A stretch of DNA of 64,000 nt from the NCBI GenBank assembly GCA_005402585.1, contig BIFP01000004.1:1-64000 (forward strand), given 5' to 3'. This document shows positions 36,776-45,235 of the stretch, in pieces. A model generated the notes under the pieces. That model saw only the letters and a list, made by a program, of their open reading frames with translations, had not been told where the DNA came from and searched no databases. Every line of letters starts with the position of its first letter. The first letter of the stretch is position 1. The stretch comes from Micromonosporaceae bacterium KJ-029 (lineage in GTDB: Bacteria; Actinomycetota; Actinomycetes; Mycobacteriales; Micromonosporaceae). Made by a program: the position numbers and the translations under genes.

Positions 36776-37675
36776 CTAAAGCCCCTCCTGGTCAAGACGC
36801 TTGACCAGGGATGCGAACTCCTTGGAGACAATTGTGTTAGGGGACGCCGTAATGGCATCCAACTTCTTCGCGTTTCGCGCCATGCATGCTTTGGTGCTCA
36901 CGTCAAGTGACGGAAGAACCCATTCATCGCTTGTTGGATCAAGCGCCGACTCCGGATAGAACGATGGGTTATTTCCGGTATTGATCAGAGCAAACCGGCC
37001 CAACGGGAGTCGCTTTCCGTCATCGTGTAGCAGTACCACTTCCGCAGCCGAGACGAAAGGATACGAACCCTCCACGGTGGTTCGTGGTCCGACGCTCAAG
37101 GTAAATCTCTCATGACTATTCGACGGCACCTCGTAACGGACGTCCTTAGTGAGCATGAAAGGAGTCGGCGGCATGTCGTCCGGAATCAAAACGTCGTAAT
37201 TGGCGGAGACAACGATCGGCCCACCTTCGGCGGTACATGGCTCTAGATACTCGGCCGTCGTGAAGGTCAACTCTGCCCGAGTTATGAGGGAGGAACCGGC
37301 CGCCCGGTTACGCAATGTAATGTCGAGGATGGTGCCGTTCACTTGGGTGGGCCCACTGCCACTCGGGTCGCCATCCACTACACCCTCAAGATTTTGAACA
37401 TTATACGCAAATACCTCCGCTGCGATCTCCAGGTTGGGCCTGAGCGCTGCGGCGGAGGCGGCTAGATCGGTTGCTCGTCGGGTCTCATTCAGACTTTCTG
37501 AGCCTTGCCTAACTTGCTGATATGTGAGGGCAGCCGCAAGAAAGGCAACGAGGACGCCTGCAAGGCTTAGCCAATCAGCCCTAGCCCACTCCCGGCTCCG
37601 ATCCGCAAGAACTCGTAACAGCGGAATGGCTTGTAACCGCAGCCGGGAACGAAGACGCTTAACGTTGCAGGACAC
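36776..37675 (-). CDS. Membrane-anchored protein of unknown function, AT-richer than its neighbours
   Basis: 299 residues with one N-terminal membrane helix (WLSLAGVLVAFLAAALTYQQ) after a basic cytosolic segment, then a short coiled region (QGSESLNETRRATDLAASAA) and a beta-rich soluble domain (LDITLRNRAAGSSLITRAEL). The topology is that of a bitopic protein. No family was recognised. Codon use is clearly less GC-biased than in surrounding genes (AAT, ATT, TTA codons are frequent), suggesting recent acquisition. It interrupts the series of BTAD/Hsp70 genes. Confidence 0.75.
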   Translation of the reverse strand: MSCNVKRLRSRLRLQAIPLLRVLADRSREWARADWLSLAGVLVAFLAAALTYQQVRQGSESLNETRRATDLAASAAALRPNLEIAAEVFAYNVQNLEGVVDGDPSGSGPTQVNGTILDITLRNRAAGSSLITRAELTFTTAEYLEPCTAEGGPIVVSANYDVLIPDDMPPTPFMLTKDVRYEVPSNSHERFTLSVGPRTTVEGSYPFVSAAEVVLLHDDGKRLPLGRFALINTGNNPSFYPESALDPTSDEWVLPSLDVSTKACMARNAKKLDAITASPNTIVSKEFASLVKRLDQEGL

Positions 37676-37762
37676 GACGCACCCTCGGTTAAGAGTTGGT
37701 GATTAGTTAGGCCGGCCTGTCGGCGCCCAAGGAATACCATAGGCGACGTTCACCGAGGAGAA

Positions 37763-37951
37763 TTAGTCGACAATCCGACATGCCGCTAGCCGCGCGGGTG
37801 GTCCGATGCATGCCATCATCTGCGCGATCCGCGCGCATGCGTCTGCGGCCAGGTGACCGAGCGTAGCCGGATGAAGTGGTAGCCCGAGTGACGATGAGAG
37901 CCGTAGGTCGGTCTCTCGGACCCGGTCGTCATGTGGGTCTTTGTACGTCAC
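37763..37951 (-). CDS. Possible 62-residue ORF upstream of the unknown gene
   Basis: GTG 37951 opens a frame ending LARLAACRIVD-type residues (MTYKDPHDDRVRETDLRLSS, LGHLAADACARIAQMMACIG). There is a weak GGTAGG upstream. Its start overlaps the TGTAC array, which argues that one of the two is not functional. No family recognised. Confidence 0.2.
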   Translation of the reverse strand: MTYKDPHDDRVRETDLRLSSSLGLPLHPATLGHLAADACARIAQMMACIGPPARLAACRIVD

Positions 37952-37982
37952 GGTGTACCTACCTGTGTACTCAGACCTGTAC
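37942..37982. repeat. Four TGTAC repeats with exact 12-bp period
   Basis: TGTAC occurs at 37942-37946, 37954-37958, 37966-37970 and 37978-37982, each 12 bp apart. The array sits 15 bp beyond the stop of the second BTAD gene and about 270 bp upstream of the unknown gene. The phasing is that of a cooperative protein-binding array. Confidence 0.65.
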
Positions 37983-37996
37983 GCCGACAGGTGGCG

Positions 37997-39982
37997 TCAG
38001 GTGGTGCCACCGCGCGCGGCCTCGGCGTGGAGTGCGTCGTCGGGAGCGAGGCCGGCGGCGGTGAGGCGTCGTGTGTACCGGTCGGACAGGTCGGTGGCGG
38101 CTGTGTGCTCGCCGAGGCCGGTGAGGATGTGGACGGCCCGCTGGTGCAGGTCGGCGTTGTAGGGGTCGACGCGGATACCGTCCTGGAGGTAGGCCAGGGC
38201 CTGCCGGGGGTTGGGTTCGACGGCGGCCAGGGCGGCGTAGGCGTCGAGCACCTGGCGGCGGGTGGCCTCGCGGTGCGGGTCGAGCCAGGGCCAGGTGTGC
38301 CCGGCGGCGAGGTCGCCGGTGTAGGCGTCGATGACCGCCTGCCAGGCGGTGGTGTCGCCGGTGAGGGTGGATGCCGCGTGGTCGACTGCGGCGCGCAGGT
38401 GCCACAGGTCGACGTCGACCTGGGCGGGGTGTAGGCGGTAGCGGTCGCCGGTGCGGTCGATGACGGATAGGCCGGTGCTGGAACGCACGGCGGTGCGCAG
38501 TTCGCTGAGGGTGGTGTAGAGGCGTCCGGTGAGCCGGTGCGCGGGCAACCCGGGCCAGAGGGCTTCGGCCATGAGATGGCTATCGACGCCGTCGGCGTGG
38601 AAGGCGAGGAAGACCAGGGCTTGCCGGGCCGCTGTGCGCCGCAGCGTCAGGGGTGTGCCGTCGATGAGCAGCGCTGGCTCACCCAACACCCGCACCTGCG
38701 CCCGCCGGCCGGGTTGGGCGGTGTCGCGGTGCGGGGCGGTCTGGCGCGGGATCCGTGTCTGTGACATGGGGTGTGCGGGGGTGTTGTCGGGTTCTGGTGG
38801 GTGGAGGTGGCCGGTGACGGTGAGCAGATCCGCTGTGGCGACGGGGTCCAGGACGCACATTCGCGGCCCGGCCGTCGCGGTGTGCGGGGCGGGGGCGTGG
38901 CCGTCGGCCTCGACGTGCCACGTCGTCGCGTGCGGCCAGGGGGCCAGCACGACCGCTGTCGCCGCGCCGGTGGTGAGGATGTCCGCGAGGCTGCCCGCGG
39001 GTGGCCCGTCGAGGATCAGCACCGGCCCGCCTGGTGAGGTCGGCGTGGCGCGTGGCGGGGCCGCCAGCAGGGCCGCGGCGTGCGCGGCGGTGTCGGCGAT
39101 CCGCAGCCCAGGCCCGGGGTGTAGTCGCGGGGCGGCCGGCCCGAGCAACATGTCCACCGCGCGGCGGGTGATCACTACCTGTGCCGTGGGCTGCCGTAGC
39201 GCGGCGAGAAGAGCCGTGACCAGCAGTCCGCGGGCGGCGGCCAGCGCACCCGGGCCGACCAGCCCCACGGTCGGCGGGAATCCGGTCGGCAGGATCCCGG
39301 CCGCCGTCTGCGGGTGCGTCAACGGCAGGGTGGGACGGCCGACGGTGGCGGCCTGAATGGCCGCCACGGTGGCCGGTAGCGGCGCCAGATCCTCTGCGTC
39401 CTCGGCGTAATGCCGAGGACGGGTAGGCCGGTATGCGCGGCGGCGTCGCAACCACAGCAACCCCACCGCCGTGCTCACCTGGTCGGCGACCTCGCGGGGA
39501 AGCCATCCGCCCGCCACGACGACCCCGTCGCCGGTGTCGACCTGCTCTGCGTCGTTCCGGTGGTGGGTGTCGCTAGTACCCGCAGCTGTCACGAGGTGGT
39601 CGGCGCTGGGGCTGGGCGTGGTCGGGGTCGCGATGGTCAGGGCGGCTGCGCTGGCCATGCCGGTCGCAGTGGCCTGCCACGGCGTGGGCAACGGAAGGCG
39701 CCGCAGCCACCGGACACCGGCCCACAGGCGCACCGCCGTCCGGACAGTGACGGTGTAGGCGACGAACGCCCACAACAGCCAGGCCAGCACCACCACCATC
39801 ACGATCAGGTTCTGTTCGGTCAGCGGATCGCGAACCCACTGCCAGATCGCCAGGCGGGGCCCGCCGACCGACGGCCAGCCGACCAGCCGCACGAGCAGCA
39901 GCGGCGGGCCGACCAGCAGGATCGCGACCGACAGCGCCGACGCGAGCTGCCGCGGCCACCGCATTCTCTCAGCCAACCCCAC
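37997..39982 (-). CDS. Membrane-anchored BTAD (SARP-type) protein
   Basis: 661 residues. Two N-terminal membrane helices (ALSVAILLVGPPLLLVRLVG, LIVMVVVLAWLLWAFVAYTV) and a third region near VADQVSTAVGLLWLRRRR precede a cytosolic part with LVGPGALAAARGLLVTALLA and GPVLILDGPPAGSLADILTT (similar in the paralogue at 33075-35060). The C-terminal winged helix VRVLGEPALLIDGTPLTLRR and BTAD region DVDLWHLRAAVDHAASTLTG, ALAYLQDGIRVDPYNADLHQ are complete. It lacks LysM. Its start overlaps the Hsp70-like gene end by 14 nt, so the two form an operon. A membrane-tethered SARP is unusual; proteolytic release or direct DNA capture at the membrane are possibilities. Confidence 0.85.
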   Translation of the reverse strand: MGLAERMRWPRQLASALSVAILLVGPPLLLVRLVGWPSVGGPRLAIWQWVRDPLTEQNLIVMVVVLAWLLWAFVAYTVTVRTAVRLWAGVRWLRRLPLPTPWQATATGMASAAALTIATPTTPSPSADHLVTAAGTSDTHHRNDAEQVDTGDGVVVAGGWLPREVADQVSTAVGLLWLRRRRAYRPTRPRHYAEDAEDLAPLPATVAAIQAATVGRPTLPLTHPQTAAGILPTGFPPTVGLVGPGALAAARGLLVTALLAALRQPTAQVVITRRAVDMLLGPAAPRLHPGPGLRIADTAAHAAALLAAPPRATPTSPGGPVLILDGPPAGSLADILTTGAATAVVLAPWPHATTWHVEADGHAPAPHTATAGPRMCVLDPVATADLLTVTGHLHPPEPDNTPAHPMSQTRIPRQTAPHRDTAQPGRRAQVRVLGEPALLIDGTPLTLRRTAARQALVFLAFHADGVDSHLMAEALWPGLPAHRLTGRLYTTLSELRTAVRSSTGLSVIDRTGDRYRLHPAQVDVDLWHLRAAVDHAASTLTGDTTAWQAVIDAYTGDLAAGHTWPWLDPHREATRRQVLDAYAALAAVEPNPRQALAYLQDGIRVDPYNADLHQRAVHILTGLGEHTAATDLSDRYTRRLTAAGLAPDDALHAEAARGGTT

Positions 39983-41879
39983 CCGCCACGCCCCGTGTGG
40001 ATGCGGGCTGCGGCGCCGCTGGCGGCGGGTTCATCGCGGGCCGGCGGGTCGCGGGGCCGGGATGGATGATGCGGGTCCACAGCCGGCTCAGCCACCACAT
40101 CGCGACGGCGATGGTGTAGATGACGGCGAGGATTCCGGTGGTGCGGTGGCTGACCAGCGTGGCGATGAGGATCGCGAACGGGGCGCCCAGGACCAGGCGC
40201 AGGGTCAGGCGTGACACCAGCGCGGTGATCACGCCGATGCCCATCAGCAGGCCGCCGCCCCGGCCGGCGAGGTCAAGCCACACGATCATGTCCGGCATCC
40301 GAGCGGCGGTCACCGACCACTGGATCACCAGCATTCCGGCGGTGGCCGCGACCACCGACGAGATGGGGAAGGCCAGGAATTCGGACCAGCCGCCGCTCGG
40401 GGTGCGCCACTGGCGGGCGGCGATTAGCGCCAGAACCGCCGCGACCACCAGCAGCGGGACGGTTGGTAGCAGGGCCCAGCGTAGGAACGGGGCCAGCTCG
40501 GCACCGATGTACTGACTGCTCACCACGGCGTACATGCCGGCGACGGCGACACCGAGCCACGCGGCGGCGAGGATGCCGGTGGCGACCTGCGCGCGCGGTG
40601 ACAGTGGCAATCCGGTGTCGGTGCGGGCGGCCAGTGCGGAGCCGAGGACGGTGCCCGCGCCCAGGCAGGCGAGCACGGCGAACACCGAGGCCATCGCCAG
40701 TTCACCCCAGTTCAGGATCGCCCACGGCCGCAGGTGGCCGCTGTTCCAGATCGGGGTCAGCAGCATGTGCGACACCATCGCCAGCGACGCGAACCCAGGC
40801 ACTGCGATAGCGATCGCCCGCCGTATCGGCGGCACCGGCTCCGGCACCACCTCCGGCGCCTGCCCCGGATAGTGGCCGCCGGCGTCCGCCGCCCCACGGG
40901 CGGCGGCGAGTAGGGGATCGTGTACCAGCAGCGGCGTGAACCCCGTCTCGGTGGCCATGACGTCGGCGACCAGCGGCATCTGCGCCGCACCACCCGTACA
41001 CCACAACCCGGCAACAGCGGCGGGGGCGACTTCCGCGGCGGCGACCGCGTCGCGGACCAGCCCGGCAGCCCGGGCCAGTACCGGACGCGCCGCCTGTTCC
41101 AACACCAGGCTGTTGACCACCACCGCCGGCCCCGCCGGCACCGGCACCGTCACCGCCGGGTGCTCGGTGAGGGCGTGTTTCGCCGTCCGCACACTCGCCG
41201 CCAACACCCACTGGTCGGATGCTGACTCCGGCTGAGGCAGGGCGGCGGTCAACGCCCGGTCGATGGCGTCGCCACCCGCGTCGGCGTCCGCGAGAGTGGC
41301 CAGGACCTCGAACCCGACCGGGCTGCGCCGCACCACGCTCACCTCGGCGCCGCCACCCAGGTCACACACCACGACGACGGAGCCCACCGGCAGTTGCACT
41401 CCCCCAGCGAGCAAATGGGAGGCAACCGCCACCGGCGCCTCCACCAGCCGCGGCTGAGGTAGACCCGCGCGGTGCGCCGCATGCCGCAGCCACATACGCC
41501 GCCGCGGCCCCCACCCGGCCGGCACCACCAGCCGCACATCCTCCACCGGACCACCCGCCACCACGCGGGCCTCATCGGCAACCCGCCGCAACGTCGCCGC
41601 CACCAGATCCGCCGGCACCACCTCGCCGTCCGCCACACTCAGCCGGTCATCGGCAGGGCGCCGTGGGCGGGGAACGAACCGACGCGGGTCAGCCACGGCT
41701 GCCTGCCATGCACGCTGTCCCGTCAGGACGGATCCGCCGTCGGCGACGAACGCCGCGCTCGGCATGCCCGGCTCGCCGTCGAACAGCAGCGGCGACCACG
41801 AGCCGTCCGGCCACGCTAGTACCGCAGTCGTCGTGGCGCTTCCATAATCGATCGCTAGCCGCGCCTGCCCCGATCGCAT
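39969..41879 (-). CDS. Hsp70-type ATPase fused to a multi-helix membrane domain
   Basis: 636 residues from ATG 41879. Residues 1-330 form an Hsp70/actin-type ATPase: phosphate-1 loop AIDYGSATTTAV (Asp11), phosphate-2 loop VVVCDLGGGAEVSVV (Asp173), adenosine motif LWCTGGAAQMPLVADVM near 293-309. The usual substrate-binding domain is absent; instead residues 355-610 contain about seven membrane helices (AIAIAVPGFASLAMVSHMLL, MASVFAVLACLGAGTVLGSA, ILAVIYTIAVAMWWLSRLW). It is the first gene of the operon with the membrane BTAD protein. It may act as an ATP-driven switch or scaffold at the membrane; the fusion is not a normal chaperone. Confidence 0.87.
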   Translation of the reverse strand: MRSGQARLAIDYGSATTTAVLAWPDGSWSPLLFDGEPGMPSAAFVADGGSVLTGQRAWQAAVADPRRFVPRPRRPADDRLSVADGEVVPADLVAATLRRVADEARVVAGGPVEDVRLVVPAGWGPRRRMWLRHAAHRAGLPQPRLVEAPVAVASHLLAGGVQLPVGSVVVVCDLGGGAEVSVVRRSPVGFEVLATLADADAGGDAIDRALTAALPQPESASDQWVLAASVRTAKHALTEHPAVTVPVPAGPAVVVNSLVLEQAARPVLARAAGLVRDAVAAAEVAPAAVAGLWCTGGAAQMPLVADVMATETGFTPLLVHDPLLAAARGAADAGGHYPGQAPEVVPEPVPPIRRAIAIAVPGFASLAMVSHMLLTPIWNSGHLRPWAILNWGELAMASVFAVLACLGAGTVLGSALAARTDTGLPLSPRAQVATGILAAAWLGVAVAGMYAVVSSQYIGAELAPFLRWALLPTVPLLVVAAVLALIAARQWRTPSGGWSEFLAFPISSVVAATAGMLVIQWSVTAARMPDMIVWLDLAGRGGGLLMGIGVITALVSRLTLRLVLGAPFAILIATLVSHRTTGILAVIYTIAVAMWWLSRLWTRIIHPGPATRRPAMNPPPAAPQPASTRGVAGGVG

Positions 41880-42117
41880 GCACGGCAGTCAAACATGAGG
41901 ATCACGTTCACGTCACGCCTCAACTACGCTCCGCGCCAGCAACGCGGGGGCTCGCTCTCGCCTGGCGGAGAATGAGGGTTCGGTGGGCTGCGGCCATCGC
42001 AAGCGGGTCTCGGTGATCGACGCCGGTCGAACCACCGCCAACGTTCAGTGAGCCTTTCCCATCTTACGATCTCGTGCGTAATTGCGTAGAGCCGTGAGCT
42101 GCGGTGGTTCGCTTCAG

Positions 42118-43048
42118 CTACCAGATGATCATGCGATCGGAGGCCAAGCGGGCGACGGCGTCGATGGTCTCGGGCAGCAGTTCGCGGCGGCCGGTGAAGC
42201 GTTGGAGTTGTCGCCACCATTTCGGTTTGGCGATAGCATGTTCGACCGGGATACGTTGTGGCGATTGGTGTTTCCGTTCGGCTCCCCATTGGACCTGCCG
42301 GGCTGGTGGTGCGCCGGGACGTAGTTTCAGCGGCGGAGCGGTGACCTGGCCGGGATGGTCTTTGGCCAGGCCCTGGTAGCCGGCGTCGACCAGTACGTTC
42401 ACCTGCGGGTAGGCGTCCAGCAAGGCATCGATGCCCTCGACCCGGGCGGCCGTGGTGTCGTGCATCCGGCCTGGTCGGCGCCCGCCGCACCACAGCGTCG
42501 CCCCGTACTCGTCACTGACAACAGTGCTCTTGACGGTGTTCTGCTTCACCTTGCCCGACACGAACGCCCTTACGGCCGGGCCGCCCCACCCGCGGGCGAC
42601 GAACCCGGATCTCGGTGGCGCCCATCGGCAGGGTGACACCTTCGGCCGCGGCGTAGGCGAACGCGTCCGCCAGGGTGCGCAGCCGTATCCCGCTCGGGCG
42701 GGCGAACCCGCGACGGGCCAGCAAGGGCCGTACCTGCCCGATCACCCAAGTCACCGTGGAACGGTCCACTCCAAACGCCGCCGCCAGGGCCTCGTGCGGC
42801 ACACCAACCGCAGGTGAGCGAGGGTGACGACAAGCCGATCAGTGAACCGCAGCGTCAAACGCCGTCCGGCTCCAGCCGCCCGCCGCCGGCGGCCACCCGA
42901 CGGGCATACAGCCGGCCTTCTCGCCCGGCCAGCCACACCACACGCTGCTCAGTTCGTAGCAGATGCAGATGACGGCGGGAGATCCCGGTGAACGCGGGAT
43001 GACTGAACACGCGACGCGCCCACCGGATCGACACCCGAAGATCATCAC
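42118..43048 (-). pseudogene. IS5-like (DDE_Tnp_4) transposase, multiply frameshifted
   Basis: Pieces in successive frames: an N-terminal piece (43040-42850), ALAAAFGVDRSTVTWVIGQV and RPLLARRGFARPSGIRLRTL (42800-42560), and KVKQNTVKSTVVSDEYGATL, DAYPQVNVLVDAGYQGLAKD, PVEHAIAKPKWWRQLQRFTG (42560-42118). The DDE-type blocks are visible, but at least two frameshifts and a stop destroy the gene. It marks the right boundary of the BTAD/Hsp70 island. Confidence 0.82.
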
Positions 43049-43186
43049 CTACGTTGGATACCCGCCACCGACCGTCCTATTGCGCACGAAATCGTAAGTA
43101 CGGCTGCGACCGAGTGGTTGTCTTCCACCGACACTCGTCTCTACGCTGCCACGGTCTGTGCGGACCCGGATCCGGAGGGTGGCGCG

Positions 43187-43714
43187 ATGCCGCTGACCGA
43201 CACAATTGGTGCCGATTTGCAGGCGATGGCGGCGGGTGTGGACCGGGCGCAGCAGGAAGCTGCAGCTGTCGACCATGCGATCGACCAGATCAGCGCCCGG
43301 GCGGTCGCCTCCGGCTTCGCCGGCGTCGCTGTGGGGTTGGCTCGCGCGCGAGAAGTGCTCGGGCAGGCTCAGTCTCGGCTGGTGCAGGCCGATGGGGTTC
43401 TGGGTGAGGCGTCGCGGTCGCTGAGCGCCGTGGTGCAGCAGCCATCGCCGCAGGAGACGATCGCCGCGTTCACGCCGGTGGTGGCCGCGCTGACCGCCGT
43501 CGATGGTCATGTTACTGCGGCGGGATCCGCGGTCGACGACGCCCGACGGCTGGTCACGGCGGCGTTGCAGGGAGGACAGCCCGGTCCCACGCTGTCGCGT
43601 CTGCAGCAGGTGCTGCAGGTCCTCGCGACTGTCCGGGCCTGCGGGACCGAGGCTCGGCAGCACGTCGATGTGGCGTCGGCGCAGGCGCGGCAGGTCGGTG
43701 ACCTGGGAAACTGA
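43187..43714 (+). CDS. DUF6244-like helical protein, N-terminal domain of a broken toxin
   Basis: 175 residues from ATG 43187 behind GGAGG. Almost wholly helical: LQAMAAGVDRAQQEAAAVDH, GFAGVAVGLARAREVLGQAQ, RLVTAALQGGQPGPTLSRLQ. Similar DUF6244 proteins are common in Micromonosporaceae and precede deaminase-type toxin domains, probably serving secretion or presentation. The stop at 43712-43714 is followed in another frame by a linker and a DddA-like deaminase domain, with no start codon of its own, so this was probably one polypeptide split by a frameshift near 43705-43717. Confidence 0.78.
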   Translation: MPLTDTIGADLQAMAAGVDRAQQEAAAVDHAIDQISARAVASGFAGVAVGLARAREVLGQAQSRLVQADGVLGEASRSLSAVVQQPSPQETIAAFTPVVAALTAVDGHVTAAGSAVDDARRLVTAALQGGQPGPTLSRLQQVLQVLATVRACGTEARQHVDVASAQARQVGDLGN

Positions 43715-43716
43715 CC

Positions 43717-44540
43717 ATTGGTGGCGGTAGCGACATCAGCCGACCGCCCGCCAGACGCGAAACGTCTGCGACTGCGGCGGAAGCACCGGCTACAGGCGAG
43801 CCGTTGCCGGAATGGTTGACGGATGCCGCTCGGGACCTGCCTCGACGTCAAGCGAAGGACCCTACCTCCGGTGTGGCGTTGATCGGTGGTGAGCAGATAC
43901 CCATGAGGTCTGGCCGTGACCCGGCCGCCGCCGCCGCCGACCTTAAGCCGGCCTACAAGCTCATCGCCACCACGACCGACCATCTGGAGGCCAAGCTTGC
44001 CGCCTGGATGCGCCGCGACCACATCACCTACGCAGCCGTGGTGACGAACAATCCGCCCTGCGACTACACCGTTGCGAGCGAGTGTGCCCTGGTGAGCACA
44101 CCAAATCGCAGTCCGCCGTTACCAGCGGACGCTCCTCGTCTGACCCGCTGACGCGGTGCGAGGTTGACGCTTCGACGACCCGTGCCAGGACAAGCCCTGG
44201 TCTTACCTGGTCTCCACGTCCGTGCGACCCTCACGGGTCCGGTTCCCGAGGCACTCCCGGTACCGATCAAGCTGACGTGTTTAGCCTGCCGCCGCAGGAG
44301 TCTCACTAACCGGACGGGTTTGGTTATCGCCCGTCCGGCGGCACCGACCCTATCACTGAGGCCTACTTGCGGCCACCAACGCGCATTCAACCGGCAGCAG
44401 TTGACTACCCCTACGGCTGCGAGAAGATCCTCTCCCGGCTGCTGCCAGCCGGCGCGCGGCTGGCCGTCTACGTACGCGACGATGACGGGCATGTACGCCG
44501 CTGGCGTACCTACACCGGCAATGGAAAGGCGATCGCATGA
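43717..44540 (+). pseudogene. DddA/SCP1.201-like deaminase toxin domain, interrupted
   Basis: After a linker (EAPATGEPLPEWLTDAARDL) come TSGVALIGGEQIPMRSGRDP, TTTDHLEAKLAAWMRR (the HxE catalytic motif) and VVTNNPPCDY with the first zinc Cys. The reading then hits a 341-bp insertion. From 44403 it resumes as DYPYGCEKILSRLLPAGARL, then AVYVRDDDGHVRRWRTYTGN and GKAIA-stop, supplying the second Cys. Precise removal of 44062-44402 rejoins CDYPYGCEKIL in frame. The enzyme class deaminates cytosine in nucleic acid, but this copy cannot be made whole: it lacks a start, is frameshifted from DUF6244 and is split through its zinc site. Confidence 0.8.
44062..44402 (+). mobile_element. 341-bp insertion in the deaminase gene
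   Basis: GACTAC occurs at 44062-44067 and again at 44403-44408 immediately after the insert, as a target duplication would. The interior has no transposase. It contains a 9-bp perfect stem (CCGGACGGG ... CCCGTCCGG, about 44312-44340) and a frame resembling a zinc ribbon (LTCLACRRRSLTNRTGLVIA ... RPTCGHQ). Clear terminal inverted repeats were not seen, so the mechanism is open: a small non-autonomous element or a captured fragment. Confidence 0.6.
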
Positions 44541-44953
44541 AGGTGACCTGGACCTACGACCGGGGCGACCAACGCGACAGCCACGAGGTCGAACTGACCG
44601 ACCCCGACGCACTGGAAGCCCTCCTTCGCGAGATCCAGCAGGCCGGCGAGCCCGTCGTAGTCACCATCTTCAGCGACATCAACGACGACCCCGACGACCT
44701 GCCACCCGGCATCCAGATCGGGCTCGGTCACTCCACCCACGCCTTCGCGGTACGCATCGCTGACGACGGCGACTACCTCAACGACCCCACAGCGGAAACC
44801 CCGGCCGAGGGACTCCGATTCGACTTCGGCGGAGTTCTCACCGAGTACCTGGCCGAGCACCTACAGCTTCGGCCCGAAACGGCCATACAACTGGCAGTCA
44901 CCTATCTCAAGGCCGGCGGCGAACCGCCGCACCTGACGACCGTGACCGAGTGA
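44537..44953 (+). CDS. Imm1-family immunity protein
   Basis: 138 residues: [78 protein letters not shown]. This is the pattern of Imm1 proteins, which neutralise deaminase-type polymorphic toxins. ATG 44537 overlaps the deaminase stop as ATGA, the usual toxin-immunity coupling. The immunity gene is intact although the toxin is broken, so it could now serve as an orphan antidote against kin. Confidence 0.85.
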   Translation: MKVTWTYDRGDQRDSHEVELTDPDALEALLREIQQAGEPVVVTIFSDINDDPDDLPPGIQIGLGHSTHAFAVRIADDGDYLNDPTAETPAEGLRFDFGGVLTEYLAEHLQLRPETAIQLAVTYLKAGGEPPHLTTVTE

Positions 44954-44959
44954 TCGCGT

Positions 44960-45163
44960 GGCAAGGGGCAGCTTGGTGCGCTAACGACTCCCAGCCATGC
45001 CGCCACGCGCCACCCGGCTGCGACTGGGCGTCGAGGATGACGTACTCCAGACCGGCGCGGCGCAGGTAGTAGCCCACAGCCAGACCCGCCTACCCACCCG
45101 CGACGACCACCACATCGCACGAGCCGGGCACGCTCGACGCCTGCCTCGATCCGTAGATCATCA
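44960..45163 (-). pseudogene. N-terminal remnant of a flavin-dependent monooxygenase
   Basis: From ATG 45163 the minus strand reads MMIYGSRQASSVPGSCDVVV, [33 protein letters not shown]. This is the FAD-binding GxGxxG region of FMO/ArsO-like enzymes, with a TAG inside the glycine motif and truncation near the immunity gene. It is divergent from the ArsR-type gene, as in ars loci. Confidence 0.72.
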
Positions 45164-45235
45164 TGCCGAGACGGTAGAAGCGGTGGTCTCCCACACGAAC
45201 TCACGGTGATCCTGGCCTCGTTCACCGGCTGATCG

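Noticed and set aside
44164..44763. 199-residue plus-strand ORF through the insertion into the immunity gene
   Set aside because: The part inside Imm1 is out of frame; only the zinc-ribbon-like segment within the insert is noted, in the insertion entry.
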